The notes under the pieces: model-generated | The model's input: the letters and a program-made list of their open reading frames with translations, nothing else | Told to the model about the DNA's origin: nothing | The model's database searches: none | Shown: in pieces, positions 1 to 9,747 of the stretch | Position numbering within the stretch: the stretch's first letter is position 1 | How the letters are laid out: each line of letters starts with the position of its first letter | Program-made: the position numbers and the translations under genes | From: Mantis religiosa | Lineage: Eukaryota > Arthropoda > Insecta > Mantodea > Mantidae | DNA: 64,000 bases | Assembly (NCBI GenBank): GCA_030765055.1 | Contig: CM060953.1 | Coordinates: 10,179,545-10,243,544 of the forward strand | Direction: 5' to 3'

Positions 1-2
1 TG

Positions 3-527
3 AGAATATTGAAAAAGGGGAGCGCTAGGTCCAGGGAAATTGCCTACAAGGCCTTAGTGCGGCCGGTTATGGAATATGGAGTAGCATGCTGGCACCCGTA
101 TAGAGCTAACCAAATCGATCCATTAGAAAAAATACAGAAGAGGGCAATAAAATTCATAAAAAGAGGCAAATATTTTGGGCCTATAAAAGGAGATGAGACT
201 AAATGGGAGGAATTAAGAATTAGGCGTAAAAAACATAGGTTGGTAAAATTATTCAAAGCTAATGCTGGTGTAAAGGCATGGGTGGACGTTAGTGTAAGGT
301 TAGATAATCCGGATTATTATGGACGAAACGATCATAGGTATAAAATTAAGGGTAGAAGATACAGAACTGACGTAGGAAAATTTTGTTTTGTTAATACAAC
401 CATTGAAGAATGGAATGAATTGCCTGTAGCAGTCTTTCAGGGCTGTCCCCTGTCGCTGAAGAAATTTAGAAAAAATCTAGATGGTTTATACTTTAACTTT
501 TGTATTATAATGGTATATAATATGTAA
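3..527 (+). CDS. LINE reverse transcriptase C-terminus (fragment)
   Basis: The frame is open from the window edge to a stop at 525-527, so only the C-terminal part of an ORF2-type protein is present. Near the start it carries the block ALVRPVMEYGVACWHPYR followed by LEKIQKRAIKFI, which is the conserved thumb/C-terminal region of Jockey/CR1-group non-LTR retrotransposon reverse transcriptases. The catalytic YADD region lies outside the window. The C-terminal TTIEEWNELP block is also typical of this region. The A+T-rich 3' untranslated part runs to about 678 and ends in AATAAATACATAC, so the element tail leads straight into the (ATAC)n tract. The LINE family name is not secure: CR1-like or Jockey-like are both possible. 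It is not a host gene. Confidence 0.75.
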   Translation, partial: RILKKGSARSREIAYKALVRPVMEYGVACWHPYRANQIDPLEKIQKRAIKFIKRGKYFGPIKGDETKWEELRIRRKKHRLVKLFKANAGVKAWVDVSVRLDNPDYYGRNDHRYKIKGRRYRTDVGKFCFVNTTIEEWNELPVAVFQGCPLSLKKFRKNLDGLYFNFCIIMVYNM

Positions 528-678
528 ATAGAGAAGTAATTAGATAAGTTTTAAGTGACTAAAGTAAAATAATATCATGTTTGTATTGTTTACTGTATTA
601 TTGTTGTAAATCTAGTATATGTAATTTGATCTGTATTCTTAACTCTGCCACCGGGTAGTACCCAATTGCAGTCAATAA
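528..678 (+). mobile_element. 3' untranslated region of the LINE ending at the microsatellite
   Basis: A 150-bp non-coding stretch follows the reverse transcriptase stop codon and ends in AATAAATACATAC, where a perfect tetranucleotide tract begins. Many non-LTR elements end in a short simple repeat rather than poly(A), so the (ATAC)n is plausibly the expanded tail of this element. Confidence 0.6.
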
Positions 679-1715
679 ATACATACATACATACATACAT
701 ACATACATACATACATACATACATACATACATACATACATACATACATACATACATACATACATACATACATACATACATACATACATACATACATACAT
801 ACATACATACATACATACATACATACATACATACATACATACATACATACATACATACATACATACATACATACATACATACATACATACATACATACAT
901 ACATACATACATACATACATACATACATACATACATACATACATACATACATACATACATACATACATACATACATACATACATACATACATACATACAT
1001 ACATACATACATACATACATACATACATACATACATACATACATACATACATACATACATACATACATACATACATACATACATACATACATACATACAT
1101 ACATACATACATACATACATACATACATACATACATACATACATACATACATACATACATACATACATACATACATACATACATACATACATACATACAT
1201 ACATACATACATACATACATACATACATACATACATACATACATACATACATACATACATACATACATACATACATACATACATACATACATACATACAT
1301 ACATACATACATACATACATACATACATACATACATACATACATACATACATACATACATACATACATACATACATACATACATACATACATACATACAT
1401 ACATACATACATACATACATACATACATACATACATACATACATACATACATACATACATACATACATACATACATACATACATACATACATACATACAT
1501 ACATACATACATACATACATACATACATACATACATACATACATACATACATACATACATACATACATACATACATACATACATACATACATACATACAT
1601 ACATACATACATACATACATACATACATACATACATACATACATACATACATACATACATACATACATACATACATACATACATACATACATACATACAT
1701 ACATACATACATACA
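679..1715. repeat. (ATAC)n microsatellite, about 1.04 kb
   Basis: The tract is an uninterrupted ATAC/CATA tetranucleotide repeat of about 259 copies with no visible substitution. A period of 4 with no stop codon in any phase creates very long artificial open frames on both strands; none is a protein. The left side is the tail of a LINE and the right side is the 5'-truncated end of another LINE. Exact copy number depends on how well the assembly resolved it. Confidence 0.97.
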
Positions 1716-3236
1716 AGAACAAAAGTGATTGCTTTCGCAGATGACGTTATCATCTTAACAAGAGGAACATCCAAACTCGAAGCAGAAAATACGGCGAACC
1801 AGGACATACTGAAGATCCAGAACTGGGCCACAGACAACAAACTAGAATTTAATGACAAGAAATCGCAGACTATGTTTATCTCCAGGAAGAGACACGAAGA
1901 TAAAGAAATCAGCATTTACATAAATAACAAGAAACTCAGACAAACGGAGGAAATGAAATACTTAGGCATCTACTTTGACAGCAACTTCAACTTCAATGCG
2001 CACATAGCTCATACTGCAGAAAAATCCATTAAACTCATCAATATGTTATCACGGATAGCCAAACTACAATGGGGATTAGGATACAGATCTCTAAGAACGA
2101 TCTATGAAGTAGCTATAGTTCCAGCGATGACATATGGCTCACCAGTGTGGATAGAAGCCATAAAGAAATACAAGAACATTATTAAGTACAGAAGAGTGCA
2201 GAGACTAATTAATATAAAAATTGCTAAAGCATACCGTACAGTTTCATATGAGGCTTCATGTGTAATAGCTGGTACACAACCTCTACAAGTAACCATAGAG
2301 GGAAAGGTAAGCACTTATCTGGCAACAAGATCTCATAATGAGGAATACGACGCACCAGTAGAAATGCGACACTGGAGACATCCGGCACAAAATCCTTCAA
2401 TATATGAGACAGACAATAACAGTACATACGCATTTGAAATATACACAGACGGCAGCAAAATGGGAGACAAAGTTGGGGCAGCGGCAGTAATATTTATAAA
2501 CGGCATGTTGACCCATAAGTTAAAGTTCAAGCTGCATGCTCGATGCTCAAATAACCAGGCAGAGCAACTTGCAATTCTTGAGGCGCTGAAGAAACTAAAG
2601 GAACTAGAAAATGAAGGGTACGCTGATAAACGAATTGCATTGTTCACTGATAACAGGATAACACTGGATCTCCTTAAAAATAACTCGAAACACAATTACC
2701 TGACTGAAGCAGTCAAAGCTAAAATCCTCGACCTGAGAACATCAGACTGGATGCTGCATTTTGGATGGGTGAAAGCACACTCGGGCATATATGGCAATGA
2801 AATAGTAGACAGACTAGCAGAAGAGGCTGCTGGGGAAGATCGTATAATACAATATAGTAAAACACCTAAAGAAGTCCTGATAAGCATGGATAGAGACACT
2901 GGACTGAACGCATTGCAACTACAATGGACAGCATCAAGGAAAGGAGCCATAACCAAAGAATTCTTCCCATCCGTGAGAAATAGACTAAAACAAGAACTGC
3001 CCATATGCCAAGAGTTTACAGCAATTGTTACAGGACATGGAAAGCTCCGTTCATACCGCCATCGATTTGCTTTACTAGATAGCCCAGTATGCAAATGTCA
3101 AGAAGAGGACCAAACAGTAGACCACATAATATTCCGATGTCCAATCATAAACAAACAAAGAACCGAAATGATCAGTAAAATAAAAAGCAGAAATTGCGCG
3201 TGGCCCATTACCAAAGAGGAACTTACACACATCTAA
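1716..3236 (+). CDS. I-group LINE ORF2 fragment: reverse transcriptase end plus RNase H
   Basis: The open frame passes out of the microsatellite into real coding sequence at about 1716. The first recognisable motif is AFADDVIIL (about 1731-1757), the catalytic block of the reverse transcriptase with FADD in place of YADD. The C-terminal RT block EVAIVPAMTYGSPVWIEA follows. An RNase H domain begins at EIYTDGSKMGDK (about 2437) and continues through AILEALKKLKELE, ALFTDNRITLDLL and WVKAHSGIYGNEIVDRLAEE, so all four acidic positions and the late His are visible. A cysteine/histidine cluster CKCQEEDQTVDHIIFRC closes the protein. LINEs with a C-terminal RNase H belong to the I group (I, R1, LOA clades). 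The fragment is 5'-truncated at the repeat. Within this part I see no frameshift, suggesting a fairly young copy. Confidence 0.85.
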   Translation, partial: RTKVIAFADDVIILTRGTSKLEAENTANQDILKIQNWATDNKLEFNDKKSQTMFISRKRHEDKEISIYINNKKLRQTEEMKYLGIYFDSNFNFNAHIAHTAEKSIKLINMLSRIAKLQWGLGYRSLRTIYEVAIVPAMTYGSPVWIEAIKKYKNIIKYRRVQRLINIKIAKAYRTVSYEASCVIAGTQPLQVTIEGKVSTYLATRSHNEEYDAPVEMRHWRHPAQNPSIYETDNNSTYAFEIYTDGSKMGDKVGAAAVIFINGMLTHKLKFKLHARCSNNQAEQLAILEALKKLKELENEGYADKRIALFTDNRITLDLLKNNSKHNYLTEAVKAKILDLRTSDWMLHFGWVKAHSGIYGNEIVDRLAEEAAGEDRIIQYSKTPKEVLISMDRDTGLNALQLQWTASRKGAITKEFFPSVRNRLKQELPICQEFTAIVTGHGKLRSYRHRFALLDSPVCKCQEEDQTVDHIIFRCPIINKQRTEMISKIKSRNCAWPITKEELTHI

Positions 3237-3481
3237 AATGTTTCGTAAAATTTGTTAAATCAATAAACTTCACAGATATAGAGTAGGCAAATGAAGCATA
3301 AAAATTCAATAAAACTGCTAATTAATTGCAACTATTTTAATAAGAATATTGTAAATTATTGTAGGAAACATTTCAATACAAATACAAGATATGTAAAAGC
3401 ATTGTAAAATTATTGTAAAAGTTGTATATAATGTAAATAAAATAAGGCATGTAGTATTCCTAAGGAATGGGGCATGCCAGA

Positions 3482-3512
<31 letters not shown>
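1716..3512 (+). mobile_element. 5'-truncated I-group LINE with poly(A) tail
   Basis: The element spans the ORF2 fragment, about 245 bp of 3' untranslated sequence with several AATAAA-like hexamers, and a 30-base poly(A) at 3483-3512. The 5' end is the exact junction with the (ATAC)n tract. Sequence after the poly(A) is not (ATAC)n, so an insertion cleanly inside the microsatellite is not demonstrated and no target duplication was found. Confidence 0.8.
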
Positions 3513-3513
<1 letters not shown>

Positions 3514-3515
3514 AG

Positions 3516-3890
3516 AGAAAAAAATCACACACACATACTATCTTTCAAGAAAGTAAATGTACACTTTCCGTGGGTCAGTATCACTAAGACGTTCCGTGAC
3601 TAGATAGTATGAAAGCTAAATCGGTCATGCTGGTAGATGTATAGTGTCGTGGTCGCCATTTTAACCTGTTACTCACTTCGAAGATTTCTAAGACTATATT
3701 AACCCAGTATAGCAAAACATTGAGTATGTATCACAAAGTAAGTAATAAATAGCTTGTAGCTGAACTATTAACTACATGCCGTTGGAAAATGTGCAAGAAA
3801 ATGGAAAATATGTGGAATTATGAGTTTAACAGAACCAATATCTATATTATATATAAGGCAAGCTTCCTTACCTGCTCTCGTAGCTCAGGG
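3516..3890. other. Unassigned interval
   Basis: I see no coding frame, RNA gene or repeat that I recognise, apart from a short CA-rich stretch right after the poly(A). Confidence 0.5.
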
Positions 3891-3899
3891 GCAAAACGT

Positions 3900-4175
3900 G
3901 GGCTGAGATAAGCGAGACCAAGCTTCAAGGTGGACATAATACATGGATGGGACAGTCCAGATTTAGCACCTAGTGATTCTCATCTGTTTCCTGAGTTGAA
4001 GTCACACCTGGGTGGAACACATTTCCAGACCGACGATGATTTGAAAAACCGAGGTTGAGTGCTATCAGCGCAACTTGGCGGGAGAGTGCTATGACAAGGG
4101 TATACAAAAACTGCCACAGCGCTTGAAAAGTGCATCAATCGCAATGGTGATTACGTTAAAAAATAGCTGTAAGTT
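3900..4175 (+). pseudogene. Mariner transposase C-terminal relic
   Basis: Translation gives GWDSPDLAPSDSHLFPELKS then HLGGTHFQTDDDLKN, followed after a stop and frame damage by CINRNGDYVKK. These match the end of DD34D-type mariner transposases: the SPDLAPSD block holds the third catalytic Asp and the GDYV block closes the protein. Only about the last 90 residues remain, with in-frame stops, and no inverted terminal repeat could be paired. A dead fragment. Confidence 0.75.
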
Positions 4176-4199
4176 CCGCCTTTCCATCAATATTCATTG

Positions 4200-5211
4200 A
4201 TAATAAACATGTTTTCTATATTAAATAAAATTGGAGAACTTATCTTACGTATAACATTTCAGAACTTATTCCTAGAAAATTCAAGACATCATTTGTTTGT
4301 GATGAAAATGCGTATGATAGCTATGCGATAGTTTAAGCAACAATGTAGGGCCTTTCAACAATTTTGGTAAGGGGTAGTTTGAGATGGTTGACGTTTTAGG
4401 AGAGGATATGGTTGTTAAATTCTTAGGAAACGCTGAATTTATGTATAGAGATATAGTCCCGTGACATAATGGCAAGATCTTTCATATTTAACCATACATG
4501 ACACTCAATATTCTTTGATGATGTGTATTGAGAACTTAACAAGTGGCATTTTGATTCTCCCAACACGCAAATGCTACCTATATACTTCAGTACAGAGTAC
4601 TTCCTCTTCTCTACTTTCTGATTCAGTTTTTCCCACATGTCTTACAAAAACAGTTAATTCTTGTTCTGTACAGAGGTAGGGATTATCGCAACAGAAGAGG
4701 TTATGCCGCGTTATGATTTACAACGATGGACGATCTTGCCTTCTTGTAATTCGTATCCAATTTAATTCCCTAAGCATTCATCTCGAAGATGTATTCACGT
4801 TATGAGAACTCCAGCACAGAAAAAGTGTTCCAAAGAGTTAGTAGTGTTATAGTGTGTGCGTTTATCTCCTTCAAATATTTCCGGAACGCTCTCTTAAATG
4901 GCGATACACCACCGAAAACCCCAAATGGACATAGAATTCAAAATTTGGTTTTTATATCTTCAATAGTTTTTGAGTAATTAATTTGAGAAGTTCAAAATTT
5001 GGGCAAAATTCAAACCGTTTCACGTGATTAAAATTTTCACAATTTTTCTATTTCTAAAAATATTCAGATGGTTATGAAGAAAAGATCTATGATATGTATT
5101 TCTTATACTGCCTCTAGTTCCAGAGGAAAGAAAATTAGGTATGCAGAAATAAAAGCCAAAAAATTATTAAACATTTGACTTTTTATATGCATAACTTTAA
5201 AAATATAATGA
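4200..5211. other. Unassigned interval
   Basis: About 1 kb of A+T-rich sequence. The open frames here are short, lack recognisable motifs and overlap on both strands. No repeat family was recognised. Confidence 0.5.
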
Positions 5212-5215
5212 ATAT

Positions 5216-5686
5216 TGTGATTTTGTGGGATCGTGAAATGAAAAGTCCAATTACACAAACTCAACAGTGTTCTTTATTTCCACCGACTTACAGTTTAACA
5301 CTTGCCAATTACACAGAATTACGTAATGCACACAATTACAGTTCACCAGTTCGTCCGCTAAAGTTCCACTTGCAGTCGCGATTACGTAAACTCCTCCGAC
5401 GCACACACGCAGTCTTCTTGTCCGTTCACTAGCTCGTCAAGCACTGACTAACTCCTCTTACCCGACATGTTGCTTATATAGGGTCAGCTGGCCGATCTGG
5501 AAGGTTCTAGATTAGATGAAATATCCCGTAAGTTCGAGAACACAGGTGGAACAGAAAGAGACGGCGCAGTGATGTTTTTTTTTCCAGCCACCCCTTGTTA
5601 CCGCTATAAGACAAACTAGGGTCGTGACAAACGCCGACCGTCTCCTGCTTGCCCGCTCTATAGGGTGTTCCGACGTTCGGGTGACA
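5216..5686 (-). mobile_element. Solo LTR, 471 bp, with 4-bp target duplication
   Basis: On the minus strand the unit starts TGTCACC and ends TCACA, the TG...CA form of LTR ends. It is flanked by ATAT at 5212-5215 and again at 5687-5690, a 4-bp target duplication of the kind made by gypsy-like integrases. Inside, on the minus strand, are a TATATAA box (5474-5480) and a downstream AATAAA (5273-5278), in the order expected for an LTR promoter and poly(A) signal. A related LTR at 53,599-54,097 aligns from end to end on the opposite strand. No internal retrotransposon sequence is next to it, so it is a solo LTR left by LTR-LTR recombination. Confidence 0.85.
5474..5480 (-). promoter_or_regulatory. 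TATA box of the solo LTR
   Basis: TATATAA on the minus strand, about 200 bp upstream of the LTR's AATAAA. The same motif occupies the same place in the related LTR near 53.8 kb. Confidence 0.6.
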
Positions 5687-5889
5687 ATATGAAAAATTCA
5701 TTTAATAGAAACCTTTCTTTGCTTTCTAAGAACATATGTTGAAAATGTTAGAGGCAATGAATCAAAGCTGCATCGTGTGGAACATTTTGAATGACAAAAA
5801 AATGTTGAAAAAACTATAACTGAGTAAATCAAAATTTAAAATCTAAAACATGTCCCTTCTTAGCTACATGCCTTGAAGCAGACTAAAAC

Positions 5890-6396
5890 CCTCCAGATAG
5901 ATAAGTTGGACCATCCTGCTTCTTCCTTGTCTCTTCTGCAGACTTTATTTTCCTTCTGGATGTTTTAGAAGTTACATTCGCAGAAATTACTGAATGAAGT
6001 AAGCGTAATTGGTCCTTACCTTGGCTAAATTTTAGAGATGCTGGAGAAATCTGTGTCCATTATGTCTGACTGCAGCTTGAGTGAGGCAGAACAATGAAAA
6101 TTGAATTCACTGATGGTTGATGTCACAGCAACCTGAAGTCTCTTCTTTGACACAAATATTTCTTTTGGGCAATTATGCCATATCATGTTATTTAAACTTT
6201 CATTTGCATTTTGTGTCTTACCCAATGTACATCTCCTTAGGATTTCATCTGATGCCAGCCTTTGGTACACAGGCATTAATTTTCTTACCACGTCAGGCCT
6301 CAAGTATGTTCCCATTGTTGTGTTATGTTTAGGTGTTTCTTCCCATGTATCGTTTAGCCTATTCATGATACTAACTATGTACACAGTCAATAGAAG
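5890..6396 (-). pseudogene. Probable MULE (Mutator-like) transposase C-terminal fragment
   Basis: A 121-residue frame (6025-6390) contains CTLGKTQNANESLNNMIWHN followed by CPKEIFVSKKRLQVAVTSTI. The pattern T-Q-N-x-N-E-S-L-x-x-x-I-W-x-x-x-P-K is one I associate with C-terminal parts of Mutator-like transposase proteins carried by animal transposons. Downstream on the same strand, across a frame break, a short tail TRKKQDGPTYLSGGF ends in a stop near 5890. The catalytic DDE core is missing, so the family call is by resemblance only. A host exon derived from such an element is an alternative. The tail at 8262-8338 resembles it. Confidence 0.42.
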
Positions 6397-6706
6397 GACA
6401 GTTGTTTCAAAGAATGTTTTACCTATAACCTATATAACAGTTATATGCACGTTTTGAAGTGTAAAATATCTTTATAAATGTTAAATGGTACACTAAAACT
6501 CACCAATTATATATAAACAGTATATAGTTTAACACACAAGAAAATCACGAGCAAGTTAGAAACTCAGTGTTTTGTTTCCATGATGCCACATATTGTAAGA
6601 AATAACCATCATACCAACATACAAAATTCCACCAGAAACTATGCCCGCTAATTTCAAATGTATTAATTTAGTACATTCAATCGAACTCAAATGATCTGTG
6701 AATCCC

Positions 6707-7561
6707 ATTGGTTGAAAGCTTTCATCCCCACGTAATATTACCGCAGGTGTCCCACAGGTTTCTATCTTGGCCCCGACTCTATTTAATATATACATTTCTG
6801 ATATTCCTGACTTAGCTCCGACTTCTTTAGCTCTTTACGCTGATGACACAGTACTATATTATTCTCATGTTAATCTCCAGCTCGCACAACAAGTAGTACA
6901 GCTCTCTTTAGATCGCCTAACTCATTGGTTCAGCACTTGGCGGATCTCATTGAACTCTCAGAAAACTGAGGCTAAAATCTTCACTCTTCGCCGATATACT
7001 CCGCTTACTCCGTTGCGTCTCTACAGGAGCAATGTCCCTTGGCTCCCCATTACAACTCCCGTTAAATACCTTGGAGTGCTTTTGGACACTCGACTGACCT
7101 GGCGTGCTCATATCGATCGTCTTATATCACTGGCCTCCGGGCGACTTTCAAAACTCTCACCTCTGTTGCATCGCCGTTCCAGCCTCGGCCTACAGTCTTC
7201 ACTGTTACTCTACAAATCACTCGTTCGTCCGCTTATTACATATGCCTGCCAAGTGTGGGGTACCGCACACACATGTCATCTGCGTCGTCTTCAGGTCATA
7301 CAGAATCGCTTCACGCGCATCGCTACCAACGCTCCATGGTCCATCCGTAATCAGCAGCTTCATCACGAACTAGGACTGTTACCTCTTCACGACTACATTC
7401 GCAGGATCGCTCGTCGTTTCTTTTCCACGCTGCAAGAAGTTCCAGGAGCTGTGCATTATAACATCGGCGTCCGCACGCGCCAGCCCTCACGCTTGAAGAG
7501 GAGACTACCACAGGACCTGCTTCTAAGTGATACCTCTGACTCGAGTGATTCTAGTGCTTGA
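6707..7561 (+). CDS. Jockey-type LINE reverse transcriptase, C-terminal half
   Basis: In one frame one reads SSPRNITAGVPQVSILAP, then TLFNIYISDIPDLAPTSLAL, then YADDTVLYY, so the conserved PQGS block and the catalytic YADD motif (about 6836) are both present. PQGS reads PQVS here, a change of a normally invariant Gly. Further on, NSQKTEAKIF, PVKYLGVLLDTRLTW and YKSLVRPLITYACQVWG are the usual Jockey-type C-terminal blocks. The protein ends in a Ser/Asp-rich tail DTSDSSDSSA. The 5' half of ORF2 and the endonuclease are absent. No RNase H follows, in keeping with Jockey rather than I-group elements. Confidence 0.87.
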
Positions 7562-7745
7562 TGTCTGTCTTACATCTTCAATATTGACATTATTTCTCAG
7601 AGAGTACTATATGAGTTCTAACTTAATGTAATTAGGGGGCGGCCTGTTAGCCTACCCGTGAGTGTTATTGTTCTTATTGTACTGTTACCTTCTTTTCACT
7701 CTGATCTGTAAAGCATTTTACTGCTGATCGATCAATAAAAAAAAT
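6707..7745 (+). mobile_element. 5'-truncated Jockey-type LINE (copy 1)
   Basis: Contains the reverse transcriptase fragment, about 170 bp of 3' untranslated sequence and an AATAAAAAAAA end at about 7733-7744. It lies tail to tail with a minus-strand copy of the same family that begins about 10 bp later; the two share the region from PQGS to YADD, so they are two insertions rather than one rearranged copy. Confidence 0.8.
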
Positions 7746-7756
7746 TATAATCAACT

Positions 7757-8262
7757 ATGTTATCTGGTTTCAGGACTCGCAGCTCAATGTCATCAGCGTA
7801 AAGAGCTAAAGAAGTCGGAGCTAAGTCAGGAATATCATAAATGTATATATTAAATAGATTCGGGGCCAAGATAGAACCCTTTGGGACACCTGCGGTAATA
7901 TTACGTGGGGATGAAAGCTTTCCACCAATGCGTACTGAATAGCTGCGGTCGTAGAGGAAACTGTGGATTGGATGTGATAAGTAATTAGGAAAACGATGCG
8001 GTAGAGCTTAAGGAGCAAACCATCATGACAAACCCTGTCGAATGCCTGTGCCATATCAAGGAAGACAGCAGCGCTATACTGATGGGCCTCGAAGTCGTGG
8101 ACAATTGAGTGAGTTAATCGTAAAAGCTGATGGGTACTGGAATGTTTGTGACGAAATCCAAATGGATAAGGCGGAACAACATGGTTATGATTAAGGTAAG
8201 ACAGAAGATGGAGATGAATTACTTTTCCAAACATAAAATAGTTGAGGAACTGTCCAAGAAGG
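7757..8262 (-). pseudogene. Jockey-type LINE reverse transcriptase, middle part (copy 2)
   Basis: Reading leftwards from about 8262: LNYFMFGKVIHLHLLSYL, YPFGFRHKHSSTHQLLRLTH and FLDMAQAFDRVCHDGLLLKL, the finger and palm blocks of the reverse transcriptase including the first catalytic Asp in LDMAQAFD. A frameshift near 8000 separates these from the PQGS-like (VPKGS) and YADD blocks, which are present in other frames down to about 7765. The copy stops inside ORF2, so it lacks a 3' end. Confidence 0.82.
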
Positions 8263-8338
8263 CAAGACAAATGAAGAGCAACTTGAAAAAAGTGAGAATA
8301 CAGAGGGTCAAGACTATGCAGCAGGAATGTTCTGACTC
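8262..8338 (+). pseudogene. Short MULE-like C-terminal tail
   Basis: Immediately right of the Jockey copy, one frame reads GKTNEEQLEKSENTEGQDYA then AGMF and a stop. It resembles the tail at 5890-5950 on the other strand. It may be the remnant of an element interrupted by the Jockey insertions. Too short for a firm call. Confidence 0.25.
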
Positions 8339-8339
8339 A

Positions 8340-9745
8340 TGTGAGAAGTGAGTAATAAATATATAAATTTTAAAGCTGTTTTTCTCAGCTTCACATTTTT
8401 TCAAGTTCCGGTACACTTTTTTAAAAAACTAATTAACCAAAACATATGAGTTTTTGTGTGTATTAAGGAGACTCATAAGAATTATAATAAGAAGGGATTT
8501 TTCTCTGAGATTCATAATACTTGTTTAAAAAAAATTCTGAAAGTTTACTGCTTTTATTACATAACCTAAAATATTATAACAATTTTCAGTAAAATTTTTC
8601 AATAATAATAGGTATTATTAGAGATAAAGTTTTTAAGAACATACCTGAAAATTTCCATGTACACATGTAAATAATGTAAATAAACATGAGTTACAATTTT
8701 GTAATTCAGACAAGGAAATATTTGATATTCGTTCGAGTAAGTGAACCCAGGAGCTCTTAAACACCTTTTAGCCTAGAGAAACCAATGCAATATCGTGCGT
8801 CCTTTGCTCATTCCCCAGCGATACACATTATGATATGGCGTATCAGAAGCCAAATTGATGTCGCAGTATAACGGCAGACAAACAAAAAACTGCGCCTTCC
8901 CTTTTTGTTTATCCGGGTTACATAACCAACAAGCCGACAAACAAATTAACAAAACCGATACATTGCATGAAATTTGTTGTACTCCGCCGCCGGTTGGGTT
9001 TATCAGTTCATTGAAACGTTGGTTCATATCGCGACCAAGCATTCGATCGGATGTTGACGAACGGAAATTACTTTTAATGAGTTTCCACCGCTGGTTAAAA
9101 AAACCACACACATACACATACACTTATTTTGTATCCATTCCAGTGATAGGAAAAGAGGTGGGGTCCTCCAGCTAGATAACATCTCGCAGTAATTACTCCG
9201 GTCCAGCGGAGCTATGATAACCGCCCAGCCACTTCACTACATATACCTACCTACCACATTTCTTCTGCTTTTCTATATTATGTACATATTCCCTAGTCAG
9301 TCTCCGTTAGATATATTCACGCGATTTCGTTGTACTTACTTTGGTTACAATGAAAACAAAAGAAATATCATTGCTGAAATAAGTAACAAATAAATAACAC
9401 TGACAAATGTTACCATGGCAACATAAATTAATCTTTTTAACCTAATAGTGGTCCAACTATGAAGTCCTGGAAGCGGTAAGTGCGACATGATCAAAAATAT
9501 CATTTTTCATTTTCAATACAGTTAAATGCTCTGATATTTTCTAAAAAAGAATTTCATTACGTAATATACAATGCTTCCTTATTTAAATACGCTTTAAAGA
9601 TATGAGTGCATTCCATATAAATGCTAATATGGCATTTTTCAAAAGTTTTTACTTGGAAATTTTTTTTCATATATATATATATGGCCATTTTTCTTAGGAA
9701 CTATCACGGTTAGAGTTTTGAAATTTTGTACACTTCTTTTTTATA
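8340..9745. other. Unassigned interval
   Basis: Overlapping frames of about 110 residues on both strands (8773-9175) show no family motif and are probably chance. A short (AT)n run lies near 9671. At 9436-9466 about 16 bases match the tail of SINE S1, too little to call a copy. Confidence 0.5.
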
Positions 9746-9747
9746 CA

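Noticed and set aside
590..1915. Very long open frames on both strands over the (ATAC)n tract (up to 440 residues, and the fused 856-residue plus frame)
   Set aside because: A pure tetranucleotide with no stop in any phase is open on both strands. Only the part after 1716 of the plus frame is real coding sequence, from a LINE.
1700..3540. Site-specific Waldo-like insertion into an ACAY repeat
   Set aside because: The repeat is present only on the 5' side. Without it on the 3' side or a full-length copy this stays a possibility only.
6707..8262. Twin-priming inversion of a single Jockey LINE
   Set aside because: The two parts overlap in content and the inverted part lies beyond the poly(A) end, so they cannot be one inverted copy.
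8773..9175. Two overlapping frames of 116 and 106 residues on opposite strands
   Set aside because: No domain, no neighbour context, and both strands equally open.
9436..9466. A further copy of SINE S1 (CCTAATAGTGGTCC...)
   Set aside because: Only about 16 bases match closely; no core or head nearby.
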